NCBI GenBank assembly: GCA_003142535.1
Contig: PLMQ01000030.1
Span: 78,102 to 113,710, forward strand
DNA length: 35,609 nucleotides
Direction of reading: 5' to 3'
Source: Syntrophaceae bacterium
Lineage (GTDB): Bacteria; Desulfobacterota; Syntrophia; Syntrophales; Smithellaceae
The notes under the pieces were generated by a model. The model searched no databases. It saw nothing but the letters and a program-made list of their open reading frames with translations, and was not told the DNA's origin. A program made the translations under genes and the position numbers. Positions 8,235 to 16,966 of the stretch are shown in pieces. Within the stretch, counting starts at the first letter, position 1. Each line of letters opens with the position of its first letter.

Positions 8235-9625
8235 ATGCCGGGCTGATTCTTAAAATGGCTCAAGCCGGGCTTGCCAATGGGATAAACATTGAAGCCGATC
8301 TCAAAACATTTCTTGTGGTCAATTATATTGCGGCCATCAAAAATAAAAGCCGGTTTGACCATTGATTGGTATATCTTTTTGTAATCCAGTTTTTTGTATA
8401 AATCCCAGTCGGTAAGAATGGCGATGGCATGGCAGCCCTGCACGGCTTCATAGGGATTTTTAATGTAGCTTATCTCGCCTGCCTCATCTGCCAAATCCAG
8501 CGCGGCGTTTCCCATTGCTTTAGGATCGGAGATGACCACATCAGCACATTCTGCCAGTAGCCTGCGGGTGATGTAAATTGCCGGGCTTTCTCTGGTGTCT
8601 CCGGTGTTGGCTTTAAAAGAAAAACCTAAGATACAAATTTTCTTCCCGGCCAGCGTGTTGAACATGGTGCTTAAAATGTGCAGGATAAAGCGTTCCTGTT
8701 GATATTTGTTGATTTTTACGACGCTTTCCCAGTAATCAGCCACTTCCGGCAAACCATAAAACCTGCACAGGTAAACAAGATTTAAAATATCCTTTTTAAA
8801 GCAGGAACCGCCGAAGCCGATTCCGGCATTGAGAAACTTTCCGCCGATGCGGCTGTCCAAACCTACGGCTCGGGCTACTTCGGAGACATCGGCATCCGCT
8901 ATTTCACACAAGACGGAAATGGAATTGATCGAAGACACCCGTTGCGCCAGAAAAGCGTTGGCGACTAATTTGGAGAGTTCGCTGCTCCAGATATTGGAAG
9001 TGATAATTTTTTCTTTAGGAACCCAGCGGGCATAAATTTCCACTAATTCTTTGCGTGCTTTTAACCCGCTTATTGTTTCGCGTGAGCCGATAAGGACTCG
9101 ATCCGGGTTTTCCAGGTCTTTCATTGCCGAGCCCTCAGCCATGAATTCCGGGTTGGAGAGGACTTCAAAAGATATTTTGCCTTTGGCCGAACTCAGAATT
9201 CTTTCCATGGCTAAGGCGGTTTTCACAGGTAGAGTGCTTTTTTCGATGATGATTTTGGATGATTGGGAGTACTTAAGGATTTCGCGGGCTGTCTTTTCCA
9301 GGAATTGCAGATCAGAGGCCATTCCGGCGCCGGCGCCGAATGTTTTTGTGGGCGTATTGACGCTCACAAAAATAATATCATTTTCTTTGATTTGCCCGGC
9401 GATATCTTTATCGAAAAACAAATTCTTGCCGCGTGTCTTTTTGATAATTGCAGCAAGCCCCGGTTCATAAACAGGTAACTCGCTGGAATTCCAGGCGTCG
9501 ATGCGTTCATGATTAATATCAACGACAGTGACACGGTAATCGGGGCACTTGTGTGCGATCATGGCCATCGTCGGGCCGCCAACATAACCGGCGCCAATGC
9601 ATAAAATCTTTTTCTTAAATTTCAT
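8231..9625 (-). CDS. ugd: UDP-glucose 6-dehydrogenase
   Basis: This enzyme oxidises UDP-glucose to UDP-glucuronate with two NAD+. The 464-residue protein looks more like the animal/plant-type UGDH branch than the shorter enterobacterial one. It has an N-terminal Rossmann motif ILCIGAGYVGGPTMAMIA, a dehydrogenase middle domain with the catalytic cysteine C275 in GIGFGGSCFKKDI, and a UDP-binding C-terminal domain starting near KKICILGFSFKANTGDTRESP. A CGGAGGACT site precedes the start on the minus strand. The upstream gene in the same operon is a UDP-glucuronate decarboxylase, so its product is probably used directly. The stop TAG (8233-8231) overlaps yraN. Confidence 0.95.
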   Translation of the reverse strand: MKFKKKILCIGAGYVGGPTMAMIAHKCPDYRVTVVDINHERIDAWNSSELPVYEPGLAAIIKKTRGKNLFFDKDIAGQIKENDIIFVSVNTPTKTFGAGAGMASDLQFLEKTAREILKYSQSSKIIIEKSTLPVKTALAMERILSSAKGKISFEVLSNPEFMAEGSAMKDLENPDRVLIGSRETISGLKARKELVEIYARWVPKEKIITSNIWSSELSKLVANAFLAQRVSSINSISVLCEIADADVSEVARAVGLDSRIGGKFLNAGIGFGGSCFKKDILNLVYLCRFYGLPEVADYWESVVKINKYQQERFILHILSTMFNTLAGKKICILGFSFKANTGDTRESPAIYITRRLLAECADVVISDPKAMGNAALDLADEAGEISYIKNPYEAVQGCHAIAILTDWDLYKKLDYKKIYQSMVKPAFIFDGRNIIDHKKCFEIGFNVYPIGKPGLSHFKNQPGI

Positions 9626-9649
9626 TTTAACTTATCAGTCCTCCGCTGG

Positions 9650-10594
9650 TTAAGAAGTTTTTAGCACATCATGAAAATATTGGATCGTTTCTATTAAACC
9701 CTTCTCTAAATCAATTCTGGGGCTCCAGTCAAGCTTGTTCCCGGCGAGAGTTATGTCCGGTTTACGTTGTGTGGGATCGTCCGCGGGCAGGGGTTGATGG
9801 ATAAGCTGCGAACTACTGCCTGTTAATCTGATTATCAATTGCGCCAGTTCCAGGATCGTGAACTCACCGGGATTGCCGAGATTTACCGGGCCGTAAAAGT
9901 CATCTCCGGCATTCATCATGCGGATTAAACCATCGATCATATCGTCAACATAACAAAAAGATCTGGTATGGGAGCCGTCACCATAAATTGTGATATCTTC
10001 GCCTCGCAGGGCCTGAATGATGAAATTGCTAACTACACGTCCGTCGTTGACGGCCATACGCGGTCCATAGGTATTGAAGATTCTGACTATTTTTGTATTA
10101 ACTTTGTTTTGCCGCCGGTAGTCCATCATCAGGCATTCAGCGGCTCTTTTTCCTTCATCATAACAACTGCGAATACCAACAGGGTTAACTCTTCCCCAGT
10201 AGGATTCGTTTTGCGGATGTATTTCAGGATCACCGTAAACTTCTGAGGTGGAGGCCTGAAGAACTTTTGCTTTTGTTTGTTTGGCAATGCCTAAGACTAT
10301 TATAGCTCCCATCACATTGGTTTTAATTGTCTTGATTGGGTTATATTGGTAATGTATCGGAGATGCCGGACAGGCCAGATTATAAATTTCATCAACATCC
10401 AGGTTAATCGGATTGATGATGTCATGATTGATTAGCTTAAAAAGGGGATTACCCAGAAGGTGCGCAATATTGTCTTTGTTTCCCGTATAAAAATTATCCA
10501 GGCAAAGAATATTGTTCCCTTCACCAAGTAATTTGTCGCAAAGATGCGAGCCTAAGAAACCGGCACCACCTGTAATAAGAATGCGTTTCGTCAT
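9650..10594 (-). CDS. uxs: UDP-glucuronate decarboxylase (UDP-xylose synthase)
   Basis: This is an extended short-chain dehydrogenase of 314 residues. NAD binding is shown by [15 protein letters not shown] near the N-terminus, and the catalytic pair is Y145 and K149 in [11 protein letters not shown]. The [14 protein letters not shown] and NTYGPRM segments are typical of UXS enzymes, which turn UDP-glucuronate into UDP-xylose for surface polysaccharides or lipid A-type decorations. It is the first gene of a two-gene minus-strand operon with ugd 24 bp downstream, giving UDP-glucose to UDP-glucuronate to UDP-xylose. Related 4,6-dehydratases cannot be fully excluded, but the paired ugd supports UXS. 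Confidence 0.92.
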   Translation of the reverse strand: MTKRILITGGAGFLGSHLCDKLLGEGNNILCLDNFYTGNKDNIAHLLGNPLFKLINHDIINPINLDVDEIYNLACPASPIHYQYNPIKTIKTNVMGAIIVLGIAKQTKAKVLQASTSEVYGDPEIHPQNESYWGRVNPVGIRSCYDEGKRAAECLMMDYRRQNKVNTKIVRIFNTYGPRMAVNDGRVVSNFIIQALRGEDITIYGDGSHTRSFCYVDDMIDGLIRMMNAGDDFYGPVNLGNPGEFTILELAQLIIRLTGSSSQLIHQPLPADDPTQRKPDITLAGNKLDWSPRIDLEKGLIETIQYFHDVLKTS

Positions 10595-10672
10595 ACAAAT
10601 ATATTAGCCTTTGATTAGTTCAATATGGTAATTTCTGTCTGGCTCTGCTATTAAACCTGAAACAGGCGGCAG

Positions 10673-11560
10673 ATGTCAACCATAAAAAATCATTTTCGGG
10701 TTTGTATGGATAAAAATAAAAATGAGCAAAGCGGAACACTCTATATCGTTGCCACTCCGATCGGCAATCTGGAGGATATTACTTTGCGGGCAATACGTAT
10801 ACTGAGAGAAGTAGATCTTATTGCCGCCGAGGATACGCGAAGGACAAAAAAATTACTTAATGCTTATGAAATAAAAACACCCCTAATCAGTCTTCACGAA
10901 CATAATGAAAAAGAAAAAAGCACCATGATAATTTCTAAAATCATGTCGGGCATAAATGTAGCTTATGTCTCTGATGCCGGCACTCCCTGCATATCCGATC
11001 CAGGTCATTACCTGGTCGGTATTGCCCGGGATGGAGATATAAACGTGGTTCCTATTCCGGGGCCATCGGCAGTAGTTACTGCCTTGAGCGCTGCAGGTTT
11101 TCCTGCTGATAATTTCCTTTTTTGCGGGTTCCTACCGGCAAAAGATAATAAGCGGCGGCAATTTTTAGAATTACTTAAAAATGAGGAAAAAACAATTGTC
11201 TTTTATGAATCGCCGGTGAGATTTCCGGCGACTCTCCATGATATTTACGATGTGCTGGGCGATCGGGAAATAGTAGTTGCACGCGAAATGACTAAAACAT
11301 TTGAAGAAATTAAGAAGGGGAAAATTGCCGATTTTATAGGGAGTGAGAAGTTCGTTAAGGCAAAAGGGGAATTTACCATTGTTTTAAAGGGAGAAGAAAA
11401 GAAAATAATTCCCGTTACCGATGAAGAGATAGAAGAAAACCTTCTATACCTCTGGAAAAATAAAAATTTATCATTGCGTGATGCTGTCACTGAAGTTGTC
11501 GTGCAAACCGGTTTATCCAGGAAAAAGATTTATAGCCTGGCTGTTAAGCTCCGTTTATAA
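10673..11560 (+). CDS. rsmI: 16S rRNA (cytidine1402-2'-O)-methyltransferase RsmI
   Basis: RsmI methylates the ribose of C1402 in the decoding centre. The 295-residue protein is a tetrapyrrole-methylase-fold enzyme with LYIVATPIGNLEDITLRAI, AAEDTRRTKKLL, YVSDAGTPCISDPG and the PGPSAVVTALSAAGF AdoMet-binding region, plus a C-terminal helical part. I take ATG 10673, preceded by an AGGCGG-like site. ATG 10706 would give a product 11 residues shorter with the core intact. The 78-base divergent spacer to uxs must hold promoters for both sides, but I cannot name boxes with confidence. Confidence 0.95.
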   Translation: MSTIKNHFRVCMDKNKNEQSGTLYIVATPIGNLEDITLRAIRILREVDLIAAEDTRRTKKLLNAYEIKTPLISLHEHNEKEKSTMIISKIMSGINVAYVSDAGTPCISDPGHYLVGIARDGDINVVPIPGPSAVVTALSAAGFPADNFLFCGFLPAKDNKRRQFLELLKNEEKTIVFYESPVRFPATLHDIYDVLGDREIVVAREMTKTFEEIKKGKIADFIGSEKFVKAKGEFTIVLKGEEKKIIPVTDEEIEENLLYLWKNKNLSLRDAVTEVVVQTGLSRKKIYSLAVKLRL

Positions 11561-11702
11561 ACAATTCCGGTAAATTGCCTGTAAAAATTGACCGCATATA
11601 TCGCTTGAACTGTTTTAGGCACTGTGGTAACTCCGTCAGTAAAATCAGCGTAGTGTTTCTGGTTTTTTAAAAGGCATGGTATGGGAAGCAGGAGATAAAA
11701 AA

Positions 11703-12041
11703 ATGGGATTAGATTCTGTAATTACTGATGACAAGAAGATTTATGATTTAACTGAAGTTTATGAGGAAAAAAACGGCAGAAATGGTCAGGAAGTAATTGT
11801 GGTTGATGGGCGCGGTTATGAGAGAATGCCTAAAAATAACAATGATATACATCCTCAATCAGCCGTTATTGAAGATAGTTTAGCAACAAAGAATATGAAC
11901 GATGAAATTATCAGGCGCGCGACGGAGATAGCGGAAAGAGTTGCCCGGGAAATCATTCCCGAAGTTGCCGAAAGAGTTATCCGGGAAGAAATTGAAAAGT
12001 TAAAAAAATTGAGCGATAATGAATCATCGAAGGTCAGTTAG
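11703..12041 (+). CDS. Small hypothetical protein with amphipathic C-terminal helix
   Basis: I do not recognise a named family. The 112-residue, charged, cytosolic-looking protein has a polar N-terminal half (EVIVVDGRGYERMPK) and a C-terminal helix with the pattern ATEIAERVAREIIPEVAERV followed by IREEIEKLKKL. That helix resembles a motif I associate with the tails of several deltaproteobacterial regulatory proteins, which is recollection rather than proof. GGAG at 11691-11694 fits ATG 11703, so an upstream in-frame start at 11676 is less likely. It ends 4 bases before the next gene's preferred start, so it appears to be the first gene of the envelope cluster. Confidence 0.7.
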   Translation: MGLDSVITDDKKIYDLTEVYEEKNGRNGQEVIVVDGRGYERMPKNNNDIHPQSAVIEDSLATKNMNDEIIRRATEIAERVAREIIPEVAERVIREEIEKLKKLSDNESSKVS

Positions 12042-12045
12042 GCAG

Positions 12046-12738
12046 ATGAAAAGATTCTTGTTTTTATCATTTCTTTTTGTTGTTGTTTTATGTTTCACTT
12101 CTGCTGATGCGCGGGAAAACGAAAATCTATTGAATCTCGATGTTGAAGGTAATGCCAAAATTAATCAGAATAGTGATGTTGCCGGTGCGCGAGATGAAGC
12201 AATTCTGGACGCATTGGAAAAAGCTATATATCAATCAGCATCGTTTTTGTTATCTATGTCCATTAACGATGAGAAATTTCAAATTGTTAAGAATGCGTTG
12301 AATGAAGAAACAGACAAATATGTAAGTAATTATAAAATTACAGCCGAAAATAAGCAATTGGATACTTACTCAGTTAATGTTAATGTTTCTGTAGTATTAT
12401 CGGATATGAAAAATGACCTGACAAAAATGGGTTTTCTTCAGCTGTCAAATAAAGATAAGACTAATTTGGCTGTTTCTTTAAAGGTGAATGGTTTAAAAAA
12501 ATATACTGATTTTTCGCGTTTGAGAGAATTATTGCAAAAACATACAAAAGGGGTGAAAAATATTTATCCCTGCCATTTTGAATGGCAACGGGCTCAGCTG
12601 GAAATTGAAATTATAGGAACAGCGCAGGTTTTAGCCGATGAATTGGCAAGAACGGGCGGGTATTTGCTGGATACAAGAATGATTGATAAGAATCAAATGG
12701 AAATAACTTGTCTATATAATAGGGGAGGACAAAAATGA
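12046..12738 (+). CDS. Secreted FlgT/LPP20-like protein
   Basis: The 230-residue protein opens with a Sec signal peptide (KR, then a hydrophobic stretch LFLSFLFVVVLCF, cleavage probably after SADA). The mature part begins with a segment typical of FlgT and LPP20-type periplasmic or outer-membrane proteins: LDVEGNAKI, then ARDEAILDALEKAI. A second domain follows from about residue 145, VSLKVNGLKKYTDFSRLREL. Such proteins build envelope rings or lipoprotein assemblies. No flagellar genes are visible here. ATG 12046 is preferred over 12019, which would overlap the upstream gene by 23 bases. It overlaps the next gene by ATGA. Confidence 0.65.
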   Translation: MKRFLFLSFLFVVVLCFTSADARENENLLNLDVEGNAKINQNSDVAGARDEAILDALEKAIYQSASFLLSMSINDEKFQIVKNALNEETDKYVSNYKITAENKQLDTYSVNVNVSVVLSDMKNDLTKMGFLQLSNKDKTNLAVSLKVNGLKKYTDFSRLRELLQKHTKGVKNIYPCHFEWQRAQLEIEIIGTAQVLADELARTGGYLLDTRMIDKNQMEITCLYNRGGQK

Positions 12739-13334
12739 AAAGATGCAAATGGCTGTTTCTTATACCGATTATTATTAGTGCTCTAATAGTTGGTTGTGCA
12801 TCGAAAACACAGCAGATATTGAAACCGGATCAGGAAAAGAACACCGTAAAGGTAATTGCCGTGCTGCCGGTTGATAACAAAACTCCTGATGTTAAGGCAC
12901 CGCTTCTGTTAAGATCAAAGGTACTAGATGAACTTTACTTCAAAGGTTATACCAAACTTCCGCTGGAAGTAATTGACAGGAAGCTGGAGCCGCTATACAG
13001 CAACGAAATAAAAGGCACAAAAGGTGTTGTTGCTCCGCAAGTGCTCAAGGAACTAGTCGGAGCGGATGCCGTTATGTATTGCACGCTTACGGAAGGCAAA
13101 CGTTCGGTAAGTATGTTCTATGCGCCGGTCACAATAGCTGCCCGTTGTGAACTGCGCAGTGCTCAAACGGGAGAAGTTCTCTGGAATGCTCAGTATAAGT
13201 CAACCAGTAGAAATTTTGATTTCACCAGTAAAAGACTGGAAATGAAGACCAGCGAAGCTTATGAAACGCTAATGGAAGAAGTTGTCAATAAAGTGATGGA
13301 AACGTTGCCGGACGGACCGAATTTACGAGGATGA
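12735..13334 (+). CDS. GNA1162-like (DUF799-type) lipoprotein
   Basis: This 199-residue protein has a lipoprotein signal: basic MKRCK, a hydrophobic helix, then lipobox IVGC with C21 as the lipidated residue. The mature part matches my memory of the GNA1162/DUF799 family, which is structurally related to CsgG. It has an IAVLPVDNKTPDVKAP opening, then LVGADAVMYCTLTEG and the LRSAQTGEVLWNA segment shared with CsgG/TolB-N-like folds. It probably sits in the outer-membrane leaflet facing the periplasm. The start overlaps the stop of the FlgT/LPP20-like gene, so the two products are likely made together. The exact role is unknown. Confidence 0.72.
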   Translation: MKRCKWLFLIPIIISALIVGCASKTQQILKPDQEKNTVKVIAVLPVDNKTPDVKAPLLLRSKVLDELYFKGYTKLPLEVIDRKLEPLYSNEIKGTKGVVAPQVLKELVGADAVMYCTLTEGKRSVSMFYAPVTIAARCELRSAQTGEVLWNAQYKSTSRNFDFTSKRLEMKTSEAYETLMEEVVNKVMETLPDGPNLRG

Positions 13335-13413
13335 ACGAGTTTTGATTTGTCCATAGAGGGAATGCATTTTTTTAGTAATAGAGTTGATGCTTAAAGAAAC
13401 AGTGGAGATACTT

Positions 13414-14172
13414 ATGAAAAAAAGTATGCAAATTATTGTGAGTATTTTAGTCATGTGTATCTTTTCCACTTATGTTTATGCCAAACCACCGGCAATAGTG
13501 AAAATGGCAAAAGGAGAAGCCAGGATAACCGTTCTTGAAGGTAAAGCACAGGCAATGTGTACCGGTCAAAAAGAATTTAAGAATCTGAAGATAAATGATT
13601 CGCTCAAACCAGGTTGCGAAGTAACTACCGGCGAAATGAGCCGGATGGAACTCCTTCTTCCCGATAAGAGTATTGTGCGTTTTGCAGATAATACATGTTT
13701 TAAAATTATGCAAGCTGATGCCGGTCAGCAGGGTCAGCGGGACGTAAAAATATTTGTGGCAGTAGGGAAAATTTGGTCAAATGTACGTAAAGCCCTTGGC
13801 GGTAAAGGCGGTTTTGAAGTATCGTGCGATAATGCCGTTGCCGGGGTACGCGGAACAATTTACAGGATGAATGTCGAAGATGACAAATCGGCCCTGGTAA
13901 AAGTGTACGATGGCGAAGTCAGTGTTGCCGCTGCCACCGCGCCAAGAGAGCAGAAAGCTGCAATTGCCGGACCGCCGAAGCCCGTTGCCGGACCCGCGAC
14001 AATTGCCGGACCGAAGCCTGTTTCCATGGAAGAGTGGGTATATGTCGTTAAGTCTATGCAGCAAATAAGCATTAAGTCTGATGGTAAGGTCGAAGAGCCA
14101 AAGGAATTTACGGAAGCTGATGACCGCGATGTCTGGGTGGACTGGAACAAGGACAGAGACAATAAAAGATAG
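13414..14172 (+). CDS. Secreted FecR-domain protein
   Basis: This 252-residue protein carries an N-terminal signal peptide (KKSMQIIVSILVMCIFSTYVYA) and a FecR-type domain with GKAQAMCTGQKEFKNLKIND, MELLLPDKSIVRFADNTCF and the diagnostic VRGTIYRM segment. The tail contains Pro/Ala/Gly-rich repeats of the tripeptide AGP (VAGPATIAGPKP). FecR domains in this arrangement are usually periplasmic or surface structural modules rather than iron-signalling anti-sigma factors, because no transmembrane helix separates an N-terminal cytosolic part. GGAG at 13404-13407 decides ATG 13414 over upstream starts at 13384/13387. It follows the GNA1162-like lipoprotein after an 79-base spacer. Confidence 0.8.
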   Translation: MKKSMQIIVSILVMCIFSTYVYAKPPAIVKMAKGEARITVLEGKAQAMCTGQKEFKNLKINDSLKPGCEVTTGEMSRMELLLPDKSIVRFADNTCFKIMQADAGQQGQRDVKIFVAVGKIWSNVRKALGGKGGFEVSCDNAVAGVRGTIYRMNVEDDKSALVKVYDGEVSVAAATAPREQKAAIAGPPKPVAGPATIAGPKPVSMEEWVYVVKSMQQISIKSDGKVEEPKEFTEADDRDVWVDWNKDRDNKR

Positions 14173-14198
14173 AGGGATTTAGATATCAAGCTAGCTAA

Positions 14199-14744
14199 AT
14201 GAATATACCTAATTTTTTATCTTTACTACGGATCATACTTGTTCCGGTGGTGGTGATATTTCTAATTCAAGGGTCATACTGTAAAGCTCTAATTACCTTT
14301 ACTTTTGCCGGTTTAACGGATGCTTTTGATGGCACACTGGCCAGATTATTAAACTGCCAGACGAAACTGGGTGCTTATCTTGATCCTATTGCCGATAAGT
14401 TACTTTTAACCTCGAGCTATGTAACTTTATCCATCTTAGGTATTCTGCCCAGCTGGCTTACCGTGCTTGTTATAAGCCGCGATTTTATAATACTTCTGGG
14501 TATAGCAATTCTGTCGTTGATATCGGTTCCCTATGAAATCAAACCGGCTTTTGTCGGTAAAATGACTACTGCGCTACAGTTAGGTACTATTTTCTTTGCT
14601 TTGCTGTTTCAGGCGGTTTCTCACGATGTCAGTTACGATTGGATTATAATTCTTTGCTGGCTGACGGGAATTTTTACTATTATTTCCGGATCGATTTATA
14701 TAATCCGCGGGATCAAATTTATCAACCGTGTTGCCTCAAAATAG
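14199..14744 (+). CDS. pgsA: CDP-diacylglycerol-glycerol-3-phosphate 3-phosphatidyltransferase
   Basis: PgsA makes phosphatidylglycerol phosphate, the first step to phosphatidylglycerol and cardiolipin. The 181-residue protein has several hydrophobic helices and the complete CDP-alcohol phosphotransferase signature with all metal and substrate residues: D41, D44, G45, A48, R49, G58, D62 and D66. It starts with MNIPNFLSLLRI, the classic PgsA N-terminus. Other CDP-alcohol transferases share the signature, but the N-terminus and size favour PgsA. It lies between the FecR gene and tRNA-Val. Confidence 0.93.
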   Translation: MNIPNFLSLLRIILVPVVVIFLIQGSYCKALITFTFAGLTDAFDGTLARLLNCQTKLGAYLDPIADKLLLTSSYVTLSILGILPSWLTVLVISRDFIILLGIAILSLISVPYEIKPAFVGKMTTALQLGTIFFALLFQAVSHDVSYDWIIILCWLTGIFTIISGSIYIIRGIKFINRVASK

Positions 14745-14765
14745 GCCAAAAAGGGTGATATTTGC

Positions 14766-14794
14766 TTGACACAGCAGCATTTTGCTGCTAGTAG
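14766..14794 (+). promoter_or_regulatory. Candidate promoter of tRNA-Val with a hairpin in the spacer
   Basis: A perfect TTGACA at 14766-14771 lies 50 bp before the mature tRNA. Seventeen bases further is TAGTAG, a weak -10 box with 3 of 6 matches. Within the spacer is a 7-bp inverted repeat, AGCAGCA (14773-14779) and TGCTGCT (14783-14789), with a 3-base loop. The good -35, weak -10 and palindrome could indicate an operator or simply chance. Confidence 0.35.
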
Positions 14795-14820
14795 TCCAAA
14801 ATTCTGAAGAGAGGTAATGT

Positions 14821-14895
14821 AGGCAAGTAGCTCAGGGGGAGAGCGCCATCCTGACGCGGTGGATGTCCAGGGTTCAAATCCCTGCTTGCCTACCA
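14821..14895 (+). tRNA. tRNA-Val (anticodon GAC)
   Basis: The cloverleaf was folded by hand. The acceptor stem AGGCAAG (14821-14827) pairs perfectly with CTTGCCT (14885-14891), followed by discriminator A and an encoded CCA (14893-14895). The D stem is GCTC/GAGC. The anticodon stem is CCATC/GGTGG with one T-G wobble, and the loop CTGACGC places GAC at 14853-14855, reading GUC and GUU valine codons. The T arm is CAGGG-TTCAAAT-CCCTG. The gene stands alone between pgsA and thrS, with its own candidate promoter and a terminator downstream. Confidence 0.95.
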
Positions 14896-14933
14896 TTTTT
14901 TGATAATCAAATGCTATAAATGCCAATTTATGA

Positions 14934-14963
14934 AGGGCATCAGCGAAATGGTGATGCCCTTTT
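14934..14963 (+). terminator. Rho-independent terminator after tRNA-Val
   Basis: AGGGCATCA (14934-14942) and TGATGCCCT (14952-14960) form a perfect 9-bp stem with a 9-base loop, directly followed by TTT. It ends the tRNA transcript and lies 51 bp before thrS, so thrS probably needs a promoter after it. It could also act as a leader attenuator for thrS, but no antiterminator or T-box-like sequence is evident. Confidence 0.8.
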
Positions 14964-15014
14964 AAAATGAATTAGCGGTAAATAGATTAACATTTTTAGT
15001 GCGTGTAAGAAATT

Positions 15015-16928
15015 ATGGATATTAGAATTACTTATCCCGATAAAAGCGAGGCAACTTTTCCAGCAGGAATTCCTATAGGTAAGGCTATTGCCGCCTGGAA
15101 AAAAGACGCTGTTGCTACTACGGTGGCGGCTAAAGTCAATGGTGTGCTTGTTGATGTCAGTTATCCCGTGCAGGAAAATGCGACAATAGCTTTAATTGAT
15201 GTCTCCATTAAAGATGGCCTATCGGTTCTGCGTCACAGTATATCGCATGTCATGGCTCAGGCTGTACAGGATGTTTTCCACGGTGCCAAGGTCAGTATTG
15301 GTCCATCCATCGAAGATGGGTTCTACTATGATTTTGACTATAAAGAAACTTTTACGAACGAAGATTTTGCCAAAATTGAAAACCGTATGAAGGAAATCGT
15401 TTCTGACAATTATCCTTTTATTCGTCAGGAGATGCCTCGCGCGAAAGCAGCAAGTCTTTTTCAGGAAAAAGGTGAAACATATAAAGTTGAGTTAATCAAT
15501 GATTTGCCTGCAGATGTGAAAAATGTCAGCATTTACAAACAGGGAGATTATATTGATCTTTGCCGCGGACCGCACATTCCTTCAACGGGAATGATTAATG
15601 CGTTCAAATTGCTGAGCGTTGCCGGTGCCTACTGGCGTGGTGACGAGAAAAATAAAATGCTCCAGCGTATTTACGGCACCGGTTTTGCCGATGAGAAAGA
15701 ACTCAATGATTATTTGTTTCTGTTGGAAGAAGCTAAGAAAAGAGACCACCGCCGTCTGGGACGGGAATTGGATCTTTTTCAGATCAACGAGGAAGTGGGT
15801 CCGGGCCTGATAATATTTCATCCCAAAGGAATGATGCTGCGCTATATAATTGAAGAATGGGAAAGAAAAGAACATTTAAAACGCGGCTACGATATGGTTA
15901 TGGGGCCGCAAATTCTCAAGGTTGACCTCTGGAAGAAATCTGGCCACTTTGATCATTATCGCGAGAATATGTATTTTACCGAAGTGGATGAACAGCCATA
16001 CGGCATTAAACCCATGAACTGTCTATCCCATATGCTGATTTATAAATCCAAGATTAGAAGCTATCGCGATTTGCCGCTAAGATATTTTGAACTGGGTACA
16101 GTGCATCGTCACGAAAAGACAGGCGTCCTGCATGGTTTAATGCGGGCACGTCAGTTTACTCAGGATGATGCCCATATACTTTGTACACCGGAACAATTAA
16201 ATTCGGAAATTCGGGCTATTGCTGATTTTGTTAATTATGCCATGGGCATTTTTGGTTTTGAGTATGAAGTAGAATTGAGCACCAGGCCGGAGCATTCCAT
16301 CGGTTCCGATCAGGACTGGGAACTGGCTACTACCGCTTTGGAAAATGCTCTTAAAGATAATAAAATAAGTTATGAAGTAAATGAAGGGGATGGCGCATTT
16401 TATGGTCCCAAAATTGATTTTAAATTAAAAGACGCCCTGAAAAGAAAATGGCAATGCGCGACCATTCAGTGCGATTTTACTCTACCGGAAAGATTTGACT
16501 TGAGTTACATCGGCCCTGATGGCGAAAAACACCGGCCGGTAATGTTGCATCGCGTTATTCTGGGCGCTATTGAACGCTTTATGGGTGTGCTCATTGAACA
16601 ATACACCGGCGCTTTTCCTGTCTGGCTTTCGCCCACTCAGGCGATTGTGCTGACAGTGACCGATAAGCATATTCCATACGCGCAGTCCGTATATGATAAA
16701 CTGATGGCGGCCGGTATCCGCTGTGAAAAATGTTTTGATAATGAAAAATTGGGGTATAAGATACGTCAATCGCAGATGCAAAAAATTCCTTATATGCTGG
16801 TTATCGGAGATAAGGAGGTCGCAACTGAGACTGTAGCGCCCCGGGAACGTGACGGGAATAATTTAACACCGCTTTCCGTTGTTGAATTTATTGTTTTGGT
16901 ACAGGATAAGTGTGAAAAGAAGCTCTAG
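15015..16928 (+). CDS. thrS: Threonyl-tRNA synthetase (class II)
   Basis: The 637-residue enzyme has all four expected parts. A TGS domain (about residues 1-62) is followed by the N2 editing domain with [11 protein letters not shown] and the DLCRGPH motif, then the catalytic core and a C-terminal anticodon-binding domain (from about 535, with [17 protein letters not shown]). The core has the zinc ligand cysteine in [10 protein letters not shown], motif 2 [20 protein letters not shown] and motif 3 [11 protein letters not shown]. It heads the thrS-infC-rpmI-rplT-pheS-pheT-ihfA block, the same order as in E. coli. No clear Shine-Dalgarno sequence precedes ATG 15015. Confidence 0.97.
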   Translation: MDIRITYPDKSEATFPAGIPIGKAIAAWKKDAVATTVAAKVNGVLVDVSYPVQENATIALIDVSIKDGLSVLRHSISHVMAQAVQDVFHGAKVSIGPSIEDGFYYDFDYKETFTNEDFAKIENRMKEIVSDNYPFIRQEMPRAKAASLFQEKGETYKVELINDLPADVKNVSIYKQGDYIDLCRGPHIPSTGMINAFKLLSVAGAYWRGDEKNKMLQRIYGTGFADEKELNDYLFLLEEAKKRDHRRLGRELDLFQINEEVGPGLIIFHPKGMMLRYIIEEWERKEHLKRGYDMVMGPQILKVDLWKKSGHFDHYRENMYFTEVDEQPYGIKPMNCLSHMLIYKSKIRSYRDLPLRYFELGTVHRHEKTGVLHGLMRARQFTQDDAHILCTPEQLNSEIRAIADFVNYAMGIFGFEYEVELSTRPEHSIGSDQDWELATTALENALKDNKISYEVNEGDGAFYGPKIDFKLKDALKRKWQCATIQCDFTLPERFDLSYIGPDGEKHRPVMLHRVILGAIERFMGVLIEQYTGAFPVWLSPTQAIVLTVTDKHIPYAQSVYDKLMAAGIRCEKCFDNEKLGYKIRQSQMQKIPYMLVIGDKEVATETVAPRERDGNNLTPLSVVEFIVLVQDKCEKKL

Positions 16929-16951
16929 CCTAAAAAAGAGCTTATTATTGC

Positions 16952-16966
16952 AGGAGGTGACATATA
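16952..16966 (+). promoter_or_regulatory. Strong Shine-Dalgarno and AUA start codon of infC
   Basis: AGGAGGTGA at 16952-16960 is a near-perfect anti-16S match. Six bases after AGGAGG stands ATA (16964-16966), in frame with the IF3 reading frame. The resulting N-terminus, (M)AKDLRINREI, is the expected IF3 start. The nearest ordinary alternative, TTG 16976, is too far from the ribosome-binding site and would delete conserved residues. Confidence 0.85.

Noticed and set aside
14896-15014. T-box or threonine attenuator before thrS
   Set aside because: Only a simple terminator that fits tRNA-Val is present. No specifier loop, T-box sequence or leader peptide rich in threonine was seen.
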